Source: Macrostomum hystrix (Eukaryota; Platyhelminthes; Macrostomidae). Taken from it: 64,000 nucleotides of DNA. The notes under the pieces are model-generated. The model did no database searches. It was given only the letters and a program-made list of their open reading frames with translations, and had not been told where the DNA came from. The stretch lies in contig CATNEN010000031.1 in assembly GCA_950097015.1 (NCBI GenBank), positions 3,164,001-3,228,000 on the forward strand, in the 5' to 3' direction. How positions within the stretch are numbered: position 1 is the first letter of the stretch; each line of letters starts with the position of its first letter. The position numbers were made by a program, and so were the translations under genes. Positions 21,288-33,250 of the stretch are shown here, piece by piece.

Positions 21288-24200
21288 TTGAAAGTCATTC
21301 CAGCGACAAGGACAAAGAAGCCGGTGAATTAGTCGGTCCCGACGGTGCTGGCAGCGGATTCGGCGCCGACGCCGGCTGCTGTGCCAGATGCTGCACAGCG
21401 GTGCTCATCAGCTGCGGGCCCGTCGGTAAAAGAAGGCCCGCTGAAAGCCCGCTGAAAGCCCACTGAAAGCCCACTGAAAGCCCACTGAAAGCCCACTGAA
21501 AGCCCGCTGAAAGCCCGCTGAAAGCCCGCTGAAAGCCCGCTGAAAGCCCGCTGAAAGCCCGCTGAAAGCCCGCTGAAAGCCCGCTGAAAGCCCGCTGAAA
21601 GCCCGCTGAAAGCCCGCTGAAAGCCCGCTGAAAGCCCGCTGAAAGCCCGCTGAAAGCCCGCTGAAGAGCCACTGAAGGCCGCTGAAAGCCCGCTGAAAAG
21701 CCACTGAAGGCCGCTGAAAGCCGCTGAAAGCCCGCTGAAGAGCCACTGAAGGCCGCTGAAAGCCCGCTGAAAAGCCACTGAAGGCCGCTGAAAGCCGCTG
21801 AAAGCCCGCTGAAGAGCCACTGAAGGCCGCTGAAAGCCCGCTGAAGAGCCACTGAAGGCCGCTGAAAGCCCGCTGAAGAGCCACTGAAGGCCGCTGAAAG
21901 CCCGCTGAAGAGCCACTGAAGGCCGCTGAAAGCCCGCTGAAACTCAACGAAAATTACGCATTAGAAAATTTGTTCACAAAAAAATATTTCCCGATGTTTC
22001 TGTTGCACTCTGAGCCATTTTTCTCCAACCTCTCGCTTCCATTTTAATTTAGGTGCTCAGCGCGACGGTAAGGGCATCGGGATATGCGGAACTGTGCTGC
22101 TGTTTCTGTCCTACGGACTCATCTTCCTCACATTGCCCTTCTCTCTCTGCCTCAGCATCAAGGTGAGTTGGCTCATACTATGCGTTAAACTGTTGAAAGA
22201 CCAGGGTTATAATATAATCATTATTGATTATATTTTTGAAACAATATGGATTCGCCAAAGAGGTTTACACAGAGTAATGTTAGTTGTCCTTGTCAACAGG
22301 ATCTTCGACAAGAATCCCTGAATGTCTCGACGATGCTGACTCGGACGGCTTTGAAAGTCAGAAAGGCGGAAAAATGTTGATCCAGATGGTGGACTTTCAC
22401 AAAAATCGGTCATTTAGTTTGGGAGCTGTCGTGAAGTGGGCATTGGGTATTTGAAATGCCCCGTGGTCCTTCCCCAGGGGAAGATAGCCTGGTCTTTCTA
22501 CTGTAAACAGTTTGTAAAAAGAGTCGAGAGTCCACGGCTCGAATTTCATCCACCAGGTTGTGGCCGAGTACGAGCGAGCCGTCATCTTCCGCTTGGGTCG
22601 CATTCTGGAAGGCGGCGCCAAGGGTCCCGGCCTGTTCTTCGTGGTGCCCTGCATGGACATGATCCGCAAGGTCGACCTCAGAACTGTCACATTCGACGTG
22701 CCGCCCCAGGAGGTGCGTCACGGGTGGAGGGGGGAGGTTTGTTAGATGACTGCAGATGGTGTGATGTCTGTGAATTCCTGTAGATTGCATCCTGTCTGTG
22801 AATGCCTGTAGATTGCATCCTGTCTGTGAATGCCTGTAGATTGCATCCTGTCTGTAAATGCCTGTAGATTACATCCTGTCTGTAAATGCCTGTAGATTGC
22901 ATCCTGTCTGTGAATGCCTGTAGATTGCATCCTGTCTGTAAATGCCTGTAGATTGCATCCTGTCTGTGAATGCCTGTAGATTGCATCCTGTCTGTAAATG
23001 CCTGTAGATTGCATCCTGTCTGTAAATGCCTGTAGATTGCATCCTGTCTGTGAATGCCTGTAGATTGCATCCTGTCTGTAAATGCCTGTAGATTGCATCC
23101 TGTCTGTGAATGCCTGTAGATTGCATCCTGTCTGTGAATGCCTGTAGATTGCATCCTGTCTGTGAATGCCTGTAGATTGCATCCTGTCTGTGAATGCCTG
23201 TAGATTGCATCCTGTCTGTGAATGCCTGTAGATTGCATCCTGTCTGTAAATGCCTGTAGATTGCATCCTGTCTGTAAATGCCTGTAGATTGCATCCTGTC
23301 TGTGAATGCCTGTAGATTGCATCCTGTCTGTAAATGCCTGTAGATTGCATCCTGTCTGTGAATGCCTGTAGATTGCATCCTGTCTGTAAATGCCTGTAGA
23401 TTGCATCCTGTCTGTGAATGCCTTTAGATTGCATCCTGTCTGTGAATGCCTGTAGATTGCATCCTGTCTGTGAATGCCTGTAGATTGCATCCTGTCTGTA
23501 AATGCCTGTAGATTGCATCCTGTCTGTGAATGCCTGTAGATTGCATCCTGTCTGTGAATGCCTGTAGATTGCATCCTGTCTGTAAATGCCTGTAGATTGC
23601 ATCCTGTCTGTAAATGCCTGTAGATTGCGTCCTGTCTGTAAATGCCTGTAGATTGCGTCCTGTCTGTAAATGCCTGTAGATAGCGTCCTGTCTGTAAATG
23701 CCTGTAGATTGTTTCCATGTCTGTAAATGCCTGTAGATTGTTTCCATGTCTGTAAATGCCTGTAGATTGTTTCCGTCTGTAAATGCCTGTAGATTTTATC
23801 CTGCCTGTAGATGCCTGTAGATTGTTTCCATGTCTGTAAATGCCTGTAGATTTTATCCTGCCTGTAGATGCCTGTAGATTGTTTCCATGTCTGTAAATGC
23901 CTGTAGATTTTATCCTGCCTGTAGATGCCTGTAGATTGCGCCCTGTCTGTAAATGTCAGGGGAGCAGTGCAGAGATTAAAAAAAACTGGCGTCAGGTGCT
24001 TGACTTGTTGGCCATGAGAAAGTGCTCACACAGCCTTCATTAGATCTGGCAGCAAGTGTTTCCTGGTCAAGTGTTTGTTAAATTAGGCTTAGTATAGTCC
24101 GCTAAGCCAATCCTTGAGGCAGTCTGGGTGAGTCAAGAATTTCTGTGCCAGTTAAGCTGGCAATGGTGAGGACAGCTTTATCAGGCTGGTGGTCAGAGGA

Positions 24201-27200
24201 TTTTCCGCTGCTGCTGCTGTTGCTAATCCGATTTGTCTGATTGGAATGCCGGTTGTTTAACAAGGCTCCGAATCTTTGGTATTAACTTTCCAGTGTTATA
24301 TCTGCTCTTTCAAGGAATTCATAAATATTCAAGGAATAAAATCACCAAAAAATAACTTTAAATTCGTGCGTTAAAGAAGTGCGGCATAACAAAAGTGTAC
24401 AATTCTATTAAAAAATGGTGAGTTGGGATAAACAGATAAGGAACGGAAGTATGGATAGTATATACTTTCTTCTTTCTTTCTCCTCATAACAATATTCTTT
24501 TTAGCGCATTCTCAGTTCATTTGAAAGGCCCGCTGCAGTCTTATTAGAATGAAATTGTGGCCTATATATATTGTCTATTTACGAGTCTATATTCGTTCAT
24601 TAAGAGGCTAGAAGTTCCAGAGGAGGCTGAAATATTTCTATATAAATAAATACCGACTTCCTTTAAATAAAGTCACGTTTAATTTATTGCTTACGATTAT
24701 CTGAGCCCATTGATACGCTTGCCAACTAAATGCTAATTTATGGACAATTTTAGCTGGACTGGAAATAAATTGAGATGGCGAAATTTCGCGGTGTAATTGC
24801 ATCCAGGAATAGAATTTTAGCGGGGAAAGAACTGAGCAGTGATAAAAGAGCAAATGTGGCAGCCCTGATGATCAAGGAGTGGAATGAGGAGAGGTGAGCG
24901 ACATGAGTGAGTGATGAATGAAGGATAAGTGACAGATGAGTGACAGACGAGTGACAGATCTAACTGCCTCTCGACCGCGGGTTTCCATATCCGTGAATTG
25001 CAGGTGTTGACCAAGGACTCCGTCACAGTGGCAGTGGACGCTGTGGTGTACTATCGCATCTACAATCCGGTCATCGCCGTCACCAACGTTGAAGACGCCG
25101 ATCGGTCCACCCGCCTGCTGGCCGCCACCACCCTCCGAAACGTCCTGGGCACCAAGAACCTGTCCGAGATCCTGTCCGAGCGGGAGAGCATCAGCAGCAT
25201 GATGCAGGTACGGAATGCCTGCCTGCCTGTCTCTCCCTGCCTGTCTCTCCCTGCCTGTCTCTCCCTGCCTGTCTCTCCCTGCCTGTCTCTCCCTGCCTGT
25301 CTCTCCCTGCCTGTTTCTCCCTGCCTGTCTCTACCTGCCTGTCTCTCCCTGCCTGTCTCTCCCTGCCTGTCTCTCCCTGCCTGTCTCTCCCTGCCTGTCT
25401 CTCCCTGCCTGTCTCTCCCTGCCTGTCTCTCCCTGCCTGTCTCTCCCTGCCTGTCTCTCCCTGCCTGTCTCTCCCTGCCTGTCTCTCCCTGCCTGTCTCT
25501 CCCTGCCTGTCTCTCCCTGCCTGTCTGTTCCTGACCCACAATTCTGCTCCAAACAGTTCAGAGTTCATTTAGCTTTGAGAGACCGGAAAAGTGCATCTAA
25601 CCCAATCAGTCTCATCTGGGAGCGAGACTCTACAAAAGCAGATCTGTAGGATCCCTTTCTCGCCAGCCCTGATTTGGGACTCAACTCAACTCAAGTCCAA
25701 GGCTTGGAATTTTAATTGAACTTCAGACACACTCACATTTCACTGGCTGTGTTGCTAGGGGCTCTAACTGCAAAGGAAGGCAACAAAAAGCTGATTTACT
25801 TCAACTAATTATCCAGCTGCATTGCATTGGTCTGTTCAAATGACGAACAAACTAATTTCAATCGTCATTAAAGTTTTTGTATTCCGACCGAAATAACCCT
25901 CGATTGATAAAGTGTTTGAAGTGGCAGTTAAAAATTTATACTTTCGAATAGTCTTTCTTATTGGAATAACGATAAGGAGCTGTTAAAAAATTGTTACATT
26001 TTTTTCCTGGATATTTTTCTTTTTATACGTGACAATAATAATAATAATAATAATTGATTACACCTGCCCCAATTGGGTCAGATGTGCAGCCGACAGCACA
26101 GCCGCAGCTAATGCGCGGCGCATCTGAAGGCTGCGTACGGCTGTTCAGTCCATGGACTGGGGGGACGCCACACCCACCTTCAATTATCCCAGCTAATGCT
26201 GGTACCCATTTAACAGCTGGGTGAACTGAAGCAATGCAGAGTCAAGTGTCTTGCTAAAGGACACAAATTGTTTAAGTGGAGTCGGGAATCGAACCCCCGA
26301 CCTTCAAATCGTGAGTCCGACGCTCTAACCACTAGGCTACAACCTCTAGGGGAGGTCACCTATGCGTGAACAAAGTTTCGAAGCCAAATATTTTAAACCA
26401 AAAAATGAGAAACAAAAAATTGAATTTTAAATAATTTAAAAAATTAAATTTCATATACATTGGCAGCAATTGATGGAAATCAAAGTTATTAGGGAATTTC
26501 GAAGAAAAAGGTACAAATAAAAGCAATCGCTATTTGCCCCTTAGGCAAACACCACTGGGGGTATTTCAAATTCCAACAGCCAACTTCACGCCAGCTCCCA
26601 ATCTCTAGCTATCTATTTGCAGGGGGGCAGTTGTCGCACAAGCAACGGAGCGGCACGCCCCCAGACCGGAGAACTAGGCGCTTTAGCGCCCATCGCGCCG
26701 CCTCCCCTGAGCAGGCACACACAGCAGCACAGACCAGCCGGGGAGGGCAGGAGGCACCCAGAATAGGCAGCAGTGCCCCCCACCCCAGCCCCACACGCAC
26801 AGAGCAGACCAAGCCGGGGGGGCGGAAGGCTGATAAGAGATCAGTCCTCAGGGGGGGGCCGGGTGATGAGTGTACACTTATCCAATCGCGCTGACGGAAA
26901 TCCAGAAAGCGCGCGGCGGTGTACACCCGCCCCCCAGCCACCCCCACTGCAAGGCCTCACGCCCCAGCGCCAACGCACACAACTCACACAACGCAGAACA
27001 GGCACACAGAAGGTAGGAGCGAAGCTATTATTTCAAGCTTTGATTGCACGAAATATGGTGCACCTCCGCCGGTCGCTACTGTCCAAACCCTCCAACAGGT
27101 CCCGAAATTAATCGTGACTTGAAGGGGGATTCGAACTAGCGTCCACTGGAGTGCGAGGCAGCGACGCTAGCCGCTGACCCACTCGCCCACCGACAGCTCC

Positions 27201-30200
27201 CAAACCGAATGACCGATTTTCTTGAAAGTCTACGGATGGATCAACATTTTCAGCCCTTTTTGATGGACTAACATTCTAAGCCGTCCCAGTAAGCATCGTC
27301 GAGATTCTTGTCGGTGACCCTGATGACAAGGATTCTACCTGTTAATAATATTTTTGAAAGAGTTAAACAAAACTATTTCTAAGAAATATTTTTTAAATTC
27401 GAACATGTGACTAAAATATTGCTATCAAAAAGCATCAAGTTGTCAAAGTTATAACACGTCTGGAATTGGTAAAATTTTGAATACTTTATTGGTTTAGAAA
27501 AAAACTCACCACTATCATCTATAATAATTAAGGAATTTATTTGTATATATATATTACGATCACATTATTTACCAGAATTAAAGAAACGAGCTATTTTTGA
27601 AATGTTATTGCTAAACTCTCTGCGTCTGTTAGATGCAACCAGGCTTCGAAATTTCGAAATCTCTCGTTTTTTTTCTTGCCAAAGCAAAAGGCTTGCTTGA
27701 AAAAAGCCGGACTGACACAGCCCACCCATACAGACTCATGATTCCCGGAAACTAGTTTAAACATCGAGCACAAATTACTTGTCCAATAGGACATCCGTTG
27801 GAAAATGTGAACAAATTTCTGGCTGGGAGGCAATTTTTTGTGATACCAAATACTCGGCATCTGCTCAAAGCTGTCAAAATTTTGCTACTAGATAAAATTG
27901 ACTGGATAGAAATTATGGGATTCCGGAATCCACTGCCCGTTTGTAGCGCAGCAAGTTTTTATTTCAAACAATTTTTTTTAAATTTTGCTACGAGTACTTA
28001 TTTTATGCTCTTACGGGCCTTCTATTTAGAGCTAGAGGTTGGGAGTTCGAATCTCAGCCCTAAGCGAGCAAATTGTGGCGTTGAGTAATAAAGGCCCTTT
28101 ATTTCGTACTTCCCTTATTTCCTGCGCCAGTTCAGCTGGCAATAAACTTGGGTGGGTCTAGCTACCACCCCAGTCCACGGACTGAAATCACAGCCTCCGG
28201 AAGGCACTCGCTGTACTTGTGGCCCAGTGGGAAATCAGATTTTTCTGGAATTCAGGGTAGTGAAATCTCAGGGAAATGAAATTTCTTGGAAAATGAAATA
28301 TCTGGGAAATGAAATTCCGAGGAAATGAATTTTTATGGAAACAAACTTTTTAGGGAAATGAAGTTTTTGAAAATTCAATTTAGTCCAAGTACTGCAAAAA
28401 CGGTGTTTTGTTTCGCGATGAAAATATTCCATCAAAATCGCTGTGCCAGCAGTAGCTCAAAATCCAGTGCAAGCTGTAAATTTTGCGATTTTTTATTTCA
28501 GGAGTCGCTGGACGAGGCAACGCATCCGTGGGGCGTGAAGGTCGAGAGGGTTGAAGTGTGAGTACTTTTTTTCGTTGAGTATAGTATGGTAGGAGGCATT
28601 GCATAGCACTGATTGCAGGAACATTGTTAGCTTCTTGACCGCGCTTAACCGTGAGAATCTGCAGTAAGGCCTCTTTAAAACCCGATGTGGCATTGCAGCA
28701 AGGATGTCCGACTGCCAGTGCAGCTGCAGAGAGCCATGGCCGCCGAGGCTGAGGCAGCCAGAGAGGCCCGAGCCAAGGTCAGTGCGTGCGATTCACGAAC
28801 TCGCAGTTTGACTCGCTACTGTCAATATATGGGGTGGGGTGTTAGCAGCTTGACAAGATAAGAGGTTGGATTACGTAACAGGGGGTAAGAGAATAAGGCC
28901 AGAATGCGAGAGGCGCACCAATCAGAAGCTGACGAGAGGAAAGAGATAAAATAACTGCGTCACAGACAGACAGAATGTGACTGGAGTGAGAGACAGACAG
29001 AATGTGACTGGAGTGACAGACAGACAGAATGTGACTGGAGTGAGAGACAGACAGAATGTGACTGGAGTGACAGACAGACAGAATGTGACTGGAGTGAGAG
29101 ACAGACAGAATGTGACCGGAGTGACAGACAGACAGAATGTGAATGGAGTGAGAGACAGAATGTGAATGGAGTGAGAGACAGACAGAATGTGAATGGAGTG
29201 AGAGACAGAATGTGAATGGAGTGAGAGACAGACAGAATGTGACCGGAGTGACAGACAGACAGAATGTGAATGGAGTGAGAGACAGACAGAATGTGACTGG
29301 AGTGACAGACAGACAGAATGTGACTGGAGTGACAGACAGACAGAATGTGACTGGAGTGAGAGACAGACAGAATGTGACCGGAGTGACAGACAGACAGAAT
29401 GTGAATGGAGTGAGAGACAGAATGTGAATGGAGTGAGAGACAGACAGAATGTGAATGGAGTGAGAGACAGAATGTGAATGGAGTGAGAGACAGACAGAAT
29501 GTGACCGGAGTGACAGACAGACAGAATGTGAATGGAGTGAGAGACAGACAGAATGTGACTGGAGTGAGAGACAGACAGAATGTGAATGGAGTGAGAGACA
29601 GACAGAATGTGAATGGAGTGAGAGACAGACAGAATGTGACCGGAGTGACAGACAGACAGAATGTGAATGGAGTGAGAGACAGACAGAATGTGACTGGAGT
29701 GACAGACAGACAGAATGTGACTGGAGTGAGAGACAGACAGAATGTGACTGGAGTGAGACAGAATGTGACCGGAGTGACAGACAGACAGAATGTGAATGGA
29801 GTGAGAGACAGACAGAAAGCCTCACTTGTAACTGGGGTAATTTGAACACAAACATGGAAGATGGAGAGACTTTATAGAAGAAAAAACACAGCAAAGAAGG
29901 AGTAACCGCGGCAGGGAGCCGATGGGACCCAGGTTCTCAACTCAGGCAATTTTTGGAATTGACAAGCTTCACCCAAGCAAGCGCTTTCTTTGCCCTGATC
30001 GATTCCTGTCTGATGCGGCCCTTGGCAATTCTTGAAGAGGGAAAAGAGACAATTCTTCTTCCGCTGTCAGGCGTGGCAAAGGGCTTATAGCTGAGGGCAA
30101 GCTACCCAGGTGTTTAATTCAGCCTTCCAAAGAGGCTGTAACAACAATGTAGTGAAGTGAATGAGGTGCAGATGTGGAGAACCATCTTGTCTGCCTTCAC

Positions 30201-30655
30201 CCATTCTGTGTGACTTGACTCAATAATTCAAAGGGCGTTAGCTGACAGGATACATTGATGGATGTACTCAGTGTTTGAGCTGCTTGAGTAGCTTAATTCA
30301 GTAAATAGAGACAAAGCCCCCGTCTGTAAATTTGCGTAAAGTTGCACTATATTTATGATAATTTATTCATTATAAAGTACTTTTCCTTCACAAATGAAGA
30401 CTTTCAGCCCCCACAAGCCAAGTTGGTGCATCATGCAATTCCTCTGATTGCCCGCAGGTGATCGCAGCCGAGGGAGAGCAGAAGGCCTCCCGGGCCCTGA
30501 AGGAGGCCGCCGACGTCATCAACGAGTCGCCGTTCGCCCTCCAGCTGCGCTACCTGCAGACTCTGAACACCATCTCGGCTGAGAAGAACTCCACCATCAT
30601 ATTTCCGCTGCCGCTGGAGATTCTCACGCATTTCATGCACAAGCCGCCGCTGTGA
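21288..30655 (+). CDS. Stomatin family protein (band 7/SPFH), seven core exons
   Basis: Exons: 21288-21425, 22053-22162, 22557-22712, 25004-25207, 28502-28557, 28699-28777, 30458-30655, all GT-AG with matching phases. The protein has a Cys-rich patch (CCARCC) that could be palmitoylated, then one hydrophobic hairpin segment (TVLLFLSYGLIFLTLPFSLC). The SPFH/band-7 domain follows, from EYERAVIFRLGRI through LTKDSVTV, TTLRNVLGTKNLSEI and KVERVEVKDVRLPVQLQRAM to the C-terminal oligomerisation part LQLRYLQTLNTI, ending HFMHKPPL. Stomatins are inner-leaflet membrane scaffolds that oligomerise, bind cholesterol and modulate ion channels. The first exon listed has an alternative start at ATG 21197; with 9111-9249 added the product is 359 residues. 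The core match is unambiguous; the 5' end is not. Confidence 0.93.
21428..21945. repeat. 11-bp minisatellite with higher-order structure
   Basis: Begins 3 bp inside the intron after the donor at 21425/21426. The left half is about 20 copies of GAAAGCCCGCT; the right half alternates GAAGAGCCACT, GAAGGCCGCT and GAAAGCCCGCT as a roughly 32-bp higher-order unit. It occupies most of the 627-bp intron. Confidence 0.93.
22205..22503 (+). mobile_element. TTAA-type MITE, 3' half, filling a stomatin intron
   Basis: Matches the right-hand part of the MITE copies at 30840 and 39553: ACAATATGG, then GTTGTCCTTGTC, TTCGACAAGAAT, GGCGGAAAA, GGTGGACTTTCAC, the GGTATTTGAAAT segment and the terminal CTACTG. 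The right flank is TAAA rather than TTAA. It makes up about 300 of the 394 bp of this intron. Confidence 0.78.
22757..23962. repeat. 28-bp minisatellite array
   Basis: About 43 copies of a 28-bp unit containing ATTGCATCCTGTCTGTGAAT then GCCTGTAG, with G/A variants in TGTGAATG or TGTAAATG. It begins about 45 bp after the donor at 22712/22713. The right end has diverged units (ATTGTTTCCATG, ATTTTATCCTGCC). The minus strand is open in two frames across the array; neither is a gene. Confidence 0.95.
23963..25003. other. Rest of a stomatin intron
   Basis: Unique intronic sequence. It includes a SINE-like fragment near 24095-24170 (GCCAGTTAAGCTGGCAATG, related to the element at 28.1 kb) and a short run of TGAGTGACAGA-type repeats at 24895-24960 before the acceptor. 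No gene is recognised. Confidence 0.5.
25215..25532. repeat. 14-bp minisatellite array
   Basis: About 22 copies of TGCCTGTCTCTCCC, starting within about 10 bp of the donor at 25207/25208. The exon frame reads on into it without a stop as a Leu/Pro/Cys-rich tail, so gene finders could wrongly extend the exon. Confidence 0.95.
26037..26347 (-). mobile_element. tRNA-headed SINE
   Basis: On the minus strand the 5' end is tRNA-like: an A-box region TAGCCTAGTGGTTAGAGCG, then a B box GGTTCGATTCC. A body follows with TTTAGCAAGACACTTGACTC and CACCCAGCTGTTAAATGGG, ending in an (ATT)n tail at 26038-26055. The body resembles the conserved central domains of widespread animal SINEs. A diverged second copy lies at about 51700-51965. 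It is inside a stomatin intron. Confidence 0.82.
26545..27350 (-). mobile_element. TTAA-type MITE split by a retroposon
   Basis: The left piece 26545-26601 (ACCACTGGGGGTATTTCAAAT to CAGCTCCCAA) and right piece 27204-27350 (ACCGAATGACCGATTTTCTTG onward) are contiguous in other copies of this MITE. The element is truncated at its other end. The 592 bp between the pieces is a separate insertion. Confidence 0.8.
26602..27193 (-). mobile_element. 592-bp tRNA-headed retroposon with 10-bp target duplication
   Basis: Flanked by perfect copies of CAGCTCCCAA at 26592-26601 and 27194-27203. The minus strand starts with a tRNA-like head (GGCGAGTGGGTCAGCGGCTAG, with B box AGTTCGAATCC near 27125-27140). 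The body is unusually GC-rich (about 26620-27000) with G/C runs, and the end is AT-richer (AATAGATAGCTAGAGA). The head differs from the 26037 SINE, so it is another family. Short GC-rich open frames here are not genes. Confidence 0.72.
27351..28000. other. AT-rich intron sequence
   Basis: AT-rich unique sequence inside the 3.3-kb stomatin intron. I recognise no coding exon or element ends. Confidence 0.5.
28000..28220 (+). mobile_element. SINE-like element
   Basis: A tRNA-like promoter remnant (GGTTGGGAGTTCGAATCTC near 28035-28055) is followed by GCCAGTTCAGCTGGCAAT and an AGTCCACGGACTGAA palindrome, which also occurs in the 26037 and 51700 SINEs. Boundaries are uncertain. Confidence 0.55.
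28966..29815. repeat. 27-bp minisatellite array
   Basis: About 32 copies of a unit containing ACAGACAGACAGAATGTGAC then TGGAGTG. Variants are TGACTGG, TGACCGG and TGAATGG, and some units lack eight bases of ACAGACAG. It starts about 190 bp after the donor at 28777/28778. Open frames on both strands come from the 9-codon period. Confidence 0.95.
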
Positions 30656-30839
30656 GGCAAGACGGAGACTCGAGAAACAGAGGACTGTGTTTTCTGCTTG
30701 TTCACACTCTGCTTGTCATTGGCTACACATTGGGCAAAACTGGGACTGGGGAGCAGAAATTGAGCACAGCTGACTGTGCCAAAGAGCACGAGGACACAAA
30801 TTTGTATTCCTTAGGCTGAGATTCGAACTCCCGACCTTT
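30656..30839 (+). other. Likely start of the stomatin 3' UTR
   Basis: Follows the TGA at 30653-30655. A minus-strand B-box-like remnant (GAGATTCGAACTCCCGACC) lies at 30817-30838, directly against the MITE. I could not identify a clear polyadenylation signal. Confidence 0.4.
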
Positions 30840-31384
30840 CAGTAGAGATACCACGGGGGTATTTCAAATGCTTTTTTTCTGCATCTCCCAAAATATTCAA
30901 ACAATCGCAAGATGAAAATCCAGAACATAAGGTAGGTACACTTTTCCGCTCTATCCGATGAAAACACTTCCAGAAGCAACGAAACATCGTCGTCGTCGAG
31001 TTATTCAATGATTCTCGTTGGGGTGTCTGGTGGCAAAAATATCAATATCGGCATAATTTTTCTACTAACAAAATTTAATCATGCGACTTTTTGGCTTGTG
31101 CAGTATATTATTATATTATTGAACCAATATGGGTTCGCCATAGATGGTTATACAGAGAAATTTTAGTTGTCCTTGTCACCAGGGTCTTCGACAAGAATAG
31201 CTGAATATCCCGACGGTAATGACGTCGGACGGCTTTGAAAGTCAGTTCATTGTAAAGGGCGGAAAATGTTGATCCATATGGTGGACTTTCACGAAAATCT
31301 GTCATTCGGTTTGGGAGCTGGCGTGAAGTGGGCAGAGGGTATTTGAATTATCCCCATGGGGGAAATATCCTGGTCTATCTACTG
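30840..31384 (+). mobile_element. Full-length TTAA-type MITE (545 bp)
   Basis: Left end CAGTAGAGATACCACGGGGG, right end reading AGATAGACCAGGATATTTCC in reverse complement after CAGT. The interior matches the copies at 22205, 38150 and 39553: CTCCCAAAATATTCAAACAA, GGGGTGTCTGGTGGCAAAA, TTGTCCTTGTCACCAGGG and GGTGGACTTTCACGAAAAT. There is no coding capacity. Flanks are degenerate (CTTT/TTGA) rather than TTAA. Confidence 0.8.
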
Positions 31385-31892
31385 TTGACCTATAGAGAAC
31401 AGGAGATTTACAATAGGACCGTTGTGTGAACTCTCAGCTCTTTAGTTTTCGGCACTAAGCGCTAAAATAATCCGATTGATCTTGGCTTGATTGCTTTGCA
31501 CTTTAAATATGCACTTTAGTCAAGATCAAATCAAATCTAATCCCGCTAGAGTCTTGTATAGCATTGCAGTCCCATTCATGCGAACCGCAAAACAGTCATT
31601 TGTTTCTCTTCTCGTTGTTAAATGACAAAGAAACTTTTTTATTTTCTGTAAATCATGTCGCGAAACCACCAGCCCTTCACACTAGCGCCATTCTTCGGCC
31701 TGTCAGAAAGTTTCATGCGGTTGACACAAACTGAGATTGTGCTGCCGCTGCTGTTTCTGCGCCTTCTCATTGGCGCTCGCGATGCTGCGAACCTCGCTGG
31801 CTTACTGACCCTCTGACGAGATTGTAGAGTCCTCCTGTTTGTTATTCTGTTCCTTCCTCGTTGCGATTAATTAATTAGAGGCGCGATGAACC
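31385..31892. other. Spacer, no gene recognised
   Basis: Unique sequence between a MITE and a minisatellite. No domain, RNA gene or element end is seen. Confidence 0.5.
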
Positions 31893-32730
31893 ACTGAACC
31901 TTCAGAGCTACTGGAACCACTGAACCTTCAGAGCTACTGGAACCACTGAACCTTCAGAGCCACTGGAACCACTGAACCCTCAGAGCCACTGGAACCACTG
32001 AACCCTCAGAGCCACTGGAACCAATAAAACCTTCAGAGCCACTGGAACCACTGAACCTTCAGAGCTACTGGAACCACTGAACCTTCAGAGCCACTGGAAC
32101 CACTGAACCTTCAGAGCCACTGGAACCACTGAACCTTCAGAGCCACTGGAACCACTGAACCCTCAGAGCCACTGGAACCACTGAACCCTCAGAGCCACTG
32201 GAACCACTGAACCTTCAGAGCCACTGGAACCACTGAACCTTCAGAGGTACTGGAACCACTGAACCTTCAGAGCTACTGGAACCACTGAACCTTCAGAGCT
32301 ACTGGAACCACTGAACCTTCAGAGCCACTGGAACCACTGAACCTTCAGAGCCACTGGAACCACTGAACCCTCAGAGCCACTGGAACCACTGAACCCTCAG
32401 AGCCACTGGAACCACTGAACCTTCAGAGCTACTGGAACCACTGAACCCTCAGAGCCACTGGAACCACTGAACCTTCAGAGCTACTGGAACCACTGAACCC
32501 TCAGAGCCACTGGAACCACTGAACCTTCAGAGCCACTGGAACCACTAAACCCTCAGAGCCACTGGAACCACTGAACCTTCAGAGCTACTGGAACCACTGA
32601 ACCCTCAGAGCCACTGGAACCACTGAACCTTCAGAGCTACTGGAACCACTGAACCCTCAGAGCCACTGGAACCACTGAACCCTCAGAGCCACTGGAACCA
32701 CTGAACCCTCAGAGCCACTGGAACCACTGA
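31893..32730. repeat. 26-bp minisatellite array
   Basis: About 32 copies of a unit containing CCACTGAACCTTCAGAGC then TACTGGAA or CACTGGAA. CTTCAGAG/CCTCAGAG and TACTGG/CACTGG variants alternate in blocks. Confidence 0.95.
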
Positions 32731-33250
32731 GCTCTAAAAGAACGTTGGCTCTCGTGCCATGCAACTGCGCCAGGAAAAATTCTTTTCAATTCATGGCGAG
32801 CCTGATGCACACACTGAGCAGAGTCTGAACTCAGACTCATATAGCTTCTATGCAGTTTTGTAACCAAATTAAGCACAGTTATATTCACTGTTTTATAATG
32901 ATTTAAAAAACCAAAAATGACCCACACTTATATGACACACATATGCATATATAAAAATGTTATATACTGCCGTTTGATTAGCAATTCGCTACATTGCCTA
33001 TCAAATTACGCATTACAAATTAAATTGAATGTAATCTCGATGTGAATACCAATTTTGCTGGCTTATGCACACTTTCGTTTTTCTACACTTGACAGAGAGA
33101 TGTCACTCGATATTCGTCTGATTGTACTCGTATAACTTTTCTTCAGCAAAAGCAACTTATAATACCTTTGTTTTGTAAACAATGTGATGAGATATTTTGT
33201 CGACAATGTACAATAAAATAATAGGCGTTTTCTGACGTTGGTTATTAATA
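32731..33250. other. AT-rich spacer
   Basis: Unique AT-rich sequence between two arrays. No gene recognised. Confidence 0.5.

Noticed and set aside
21295-21947. Minus-strand frames with AFSGLSAGFQR repeats, resembling a repetitive structural protein
   Set aside because: 11-bp units read in shifting frames (three units give 11 codons), antisense to a stomatin exon and its intron.
22687-23747. CRISPR-like array of 28-bp repeats
   Set aside because: Units are directly abutting with no unique spacers, the host is an animal, and no cas genes exist. It is a minisatellite.
26275-26345. tRNA gene on the minus strand
   Set aside because: The A and B boxes are good but the segment continues into a SINE body with an (ATT)n tail, and a second diverged copy exists. 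It is a SINE head, not a functional tRNA gene.
26609-27122. Pro/Arg-rich frames in the GC-rich block
   Set aside because: They lie within the tRNA-headed retroposon and overlap each other on both strands.
27115-27193. Second tRNA gene candidate
   Set aside because: It is the head of a 592-bp element bounded by a 10-bp target duplication, hence a retroposon.
28842-29894. 350-residue minus-strand frame rich in CLSLHSHSV
   Set aside because: Antisense of a 27-bp minisatellite inside a stomatin intron.
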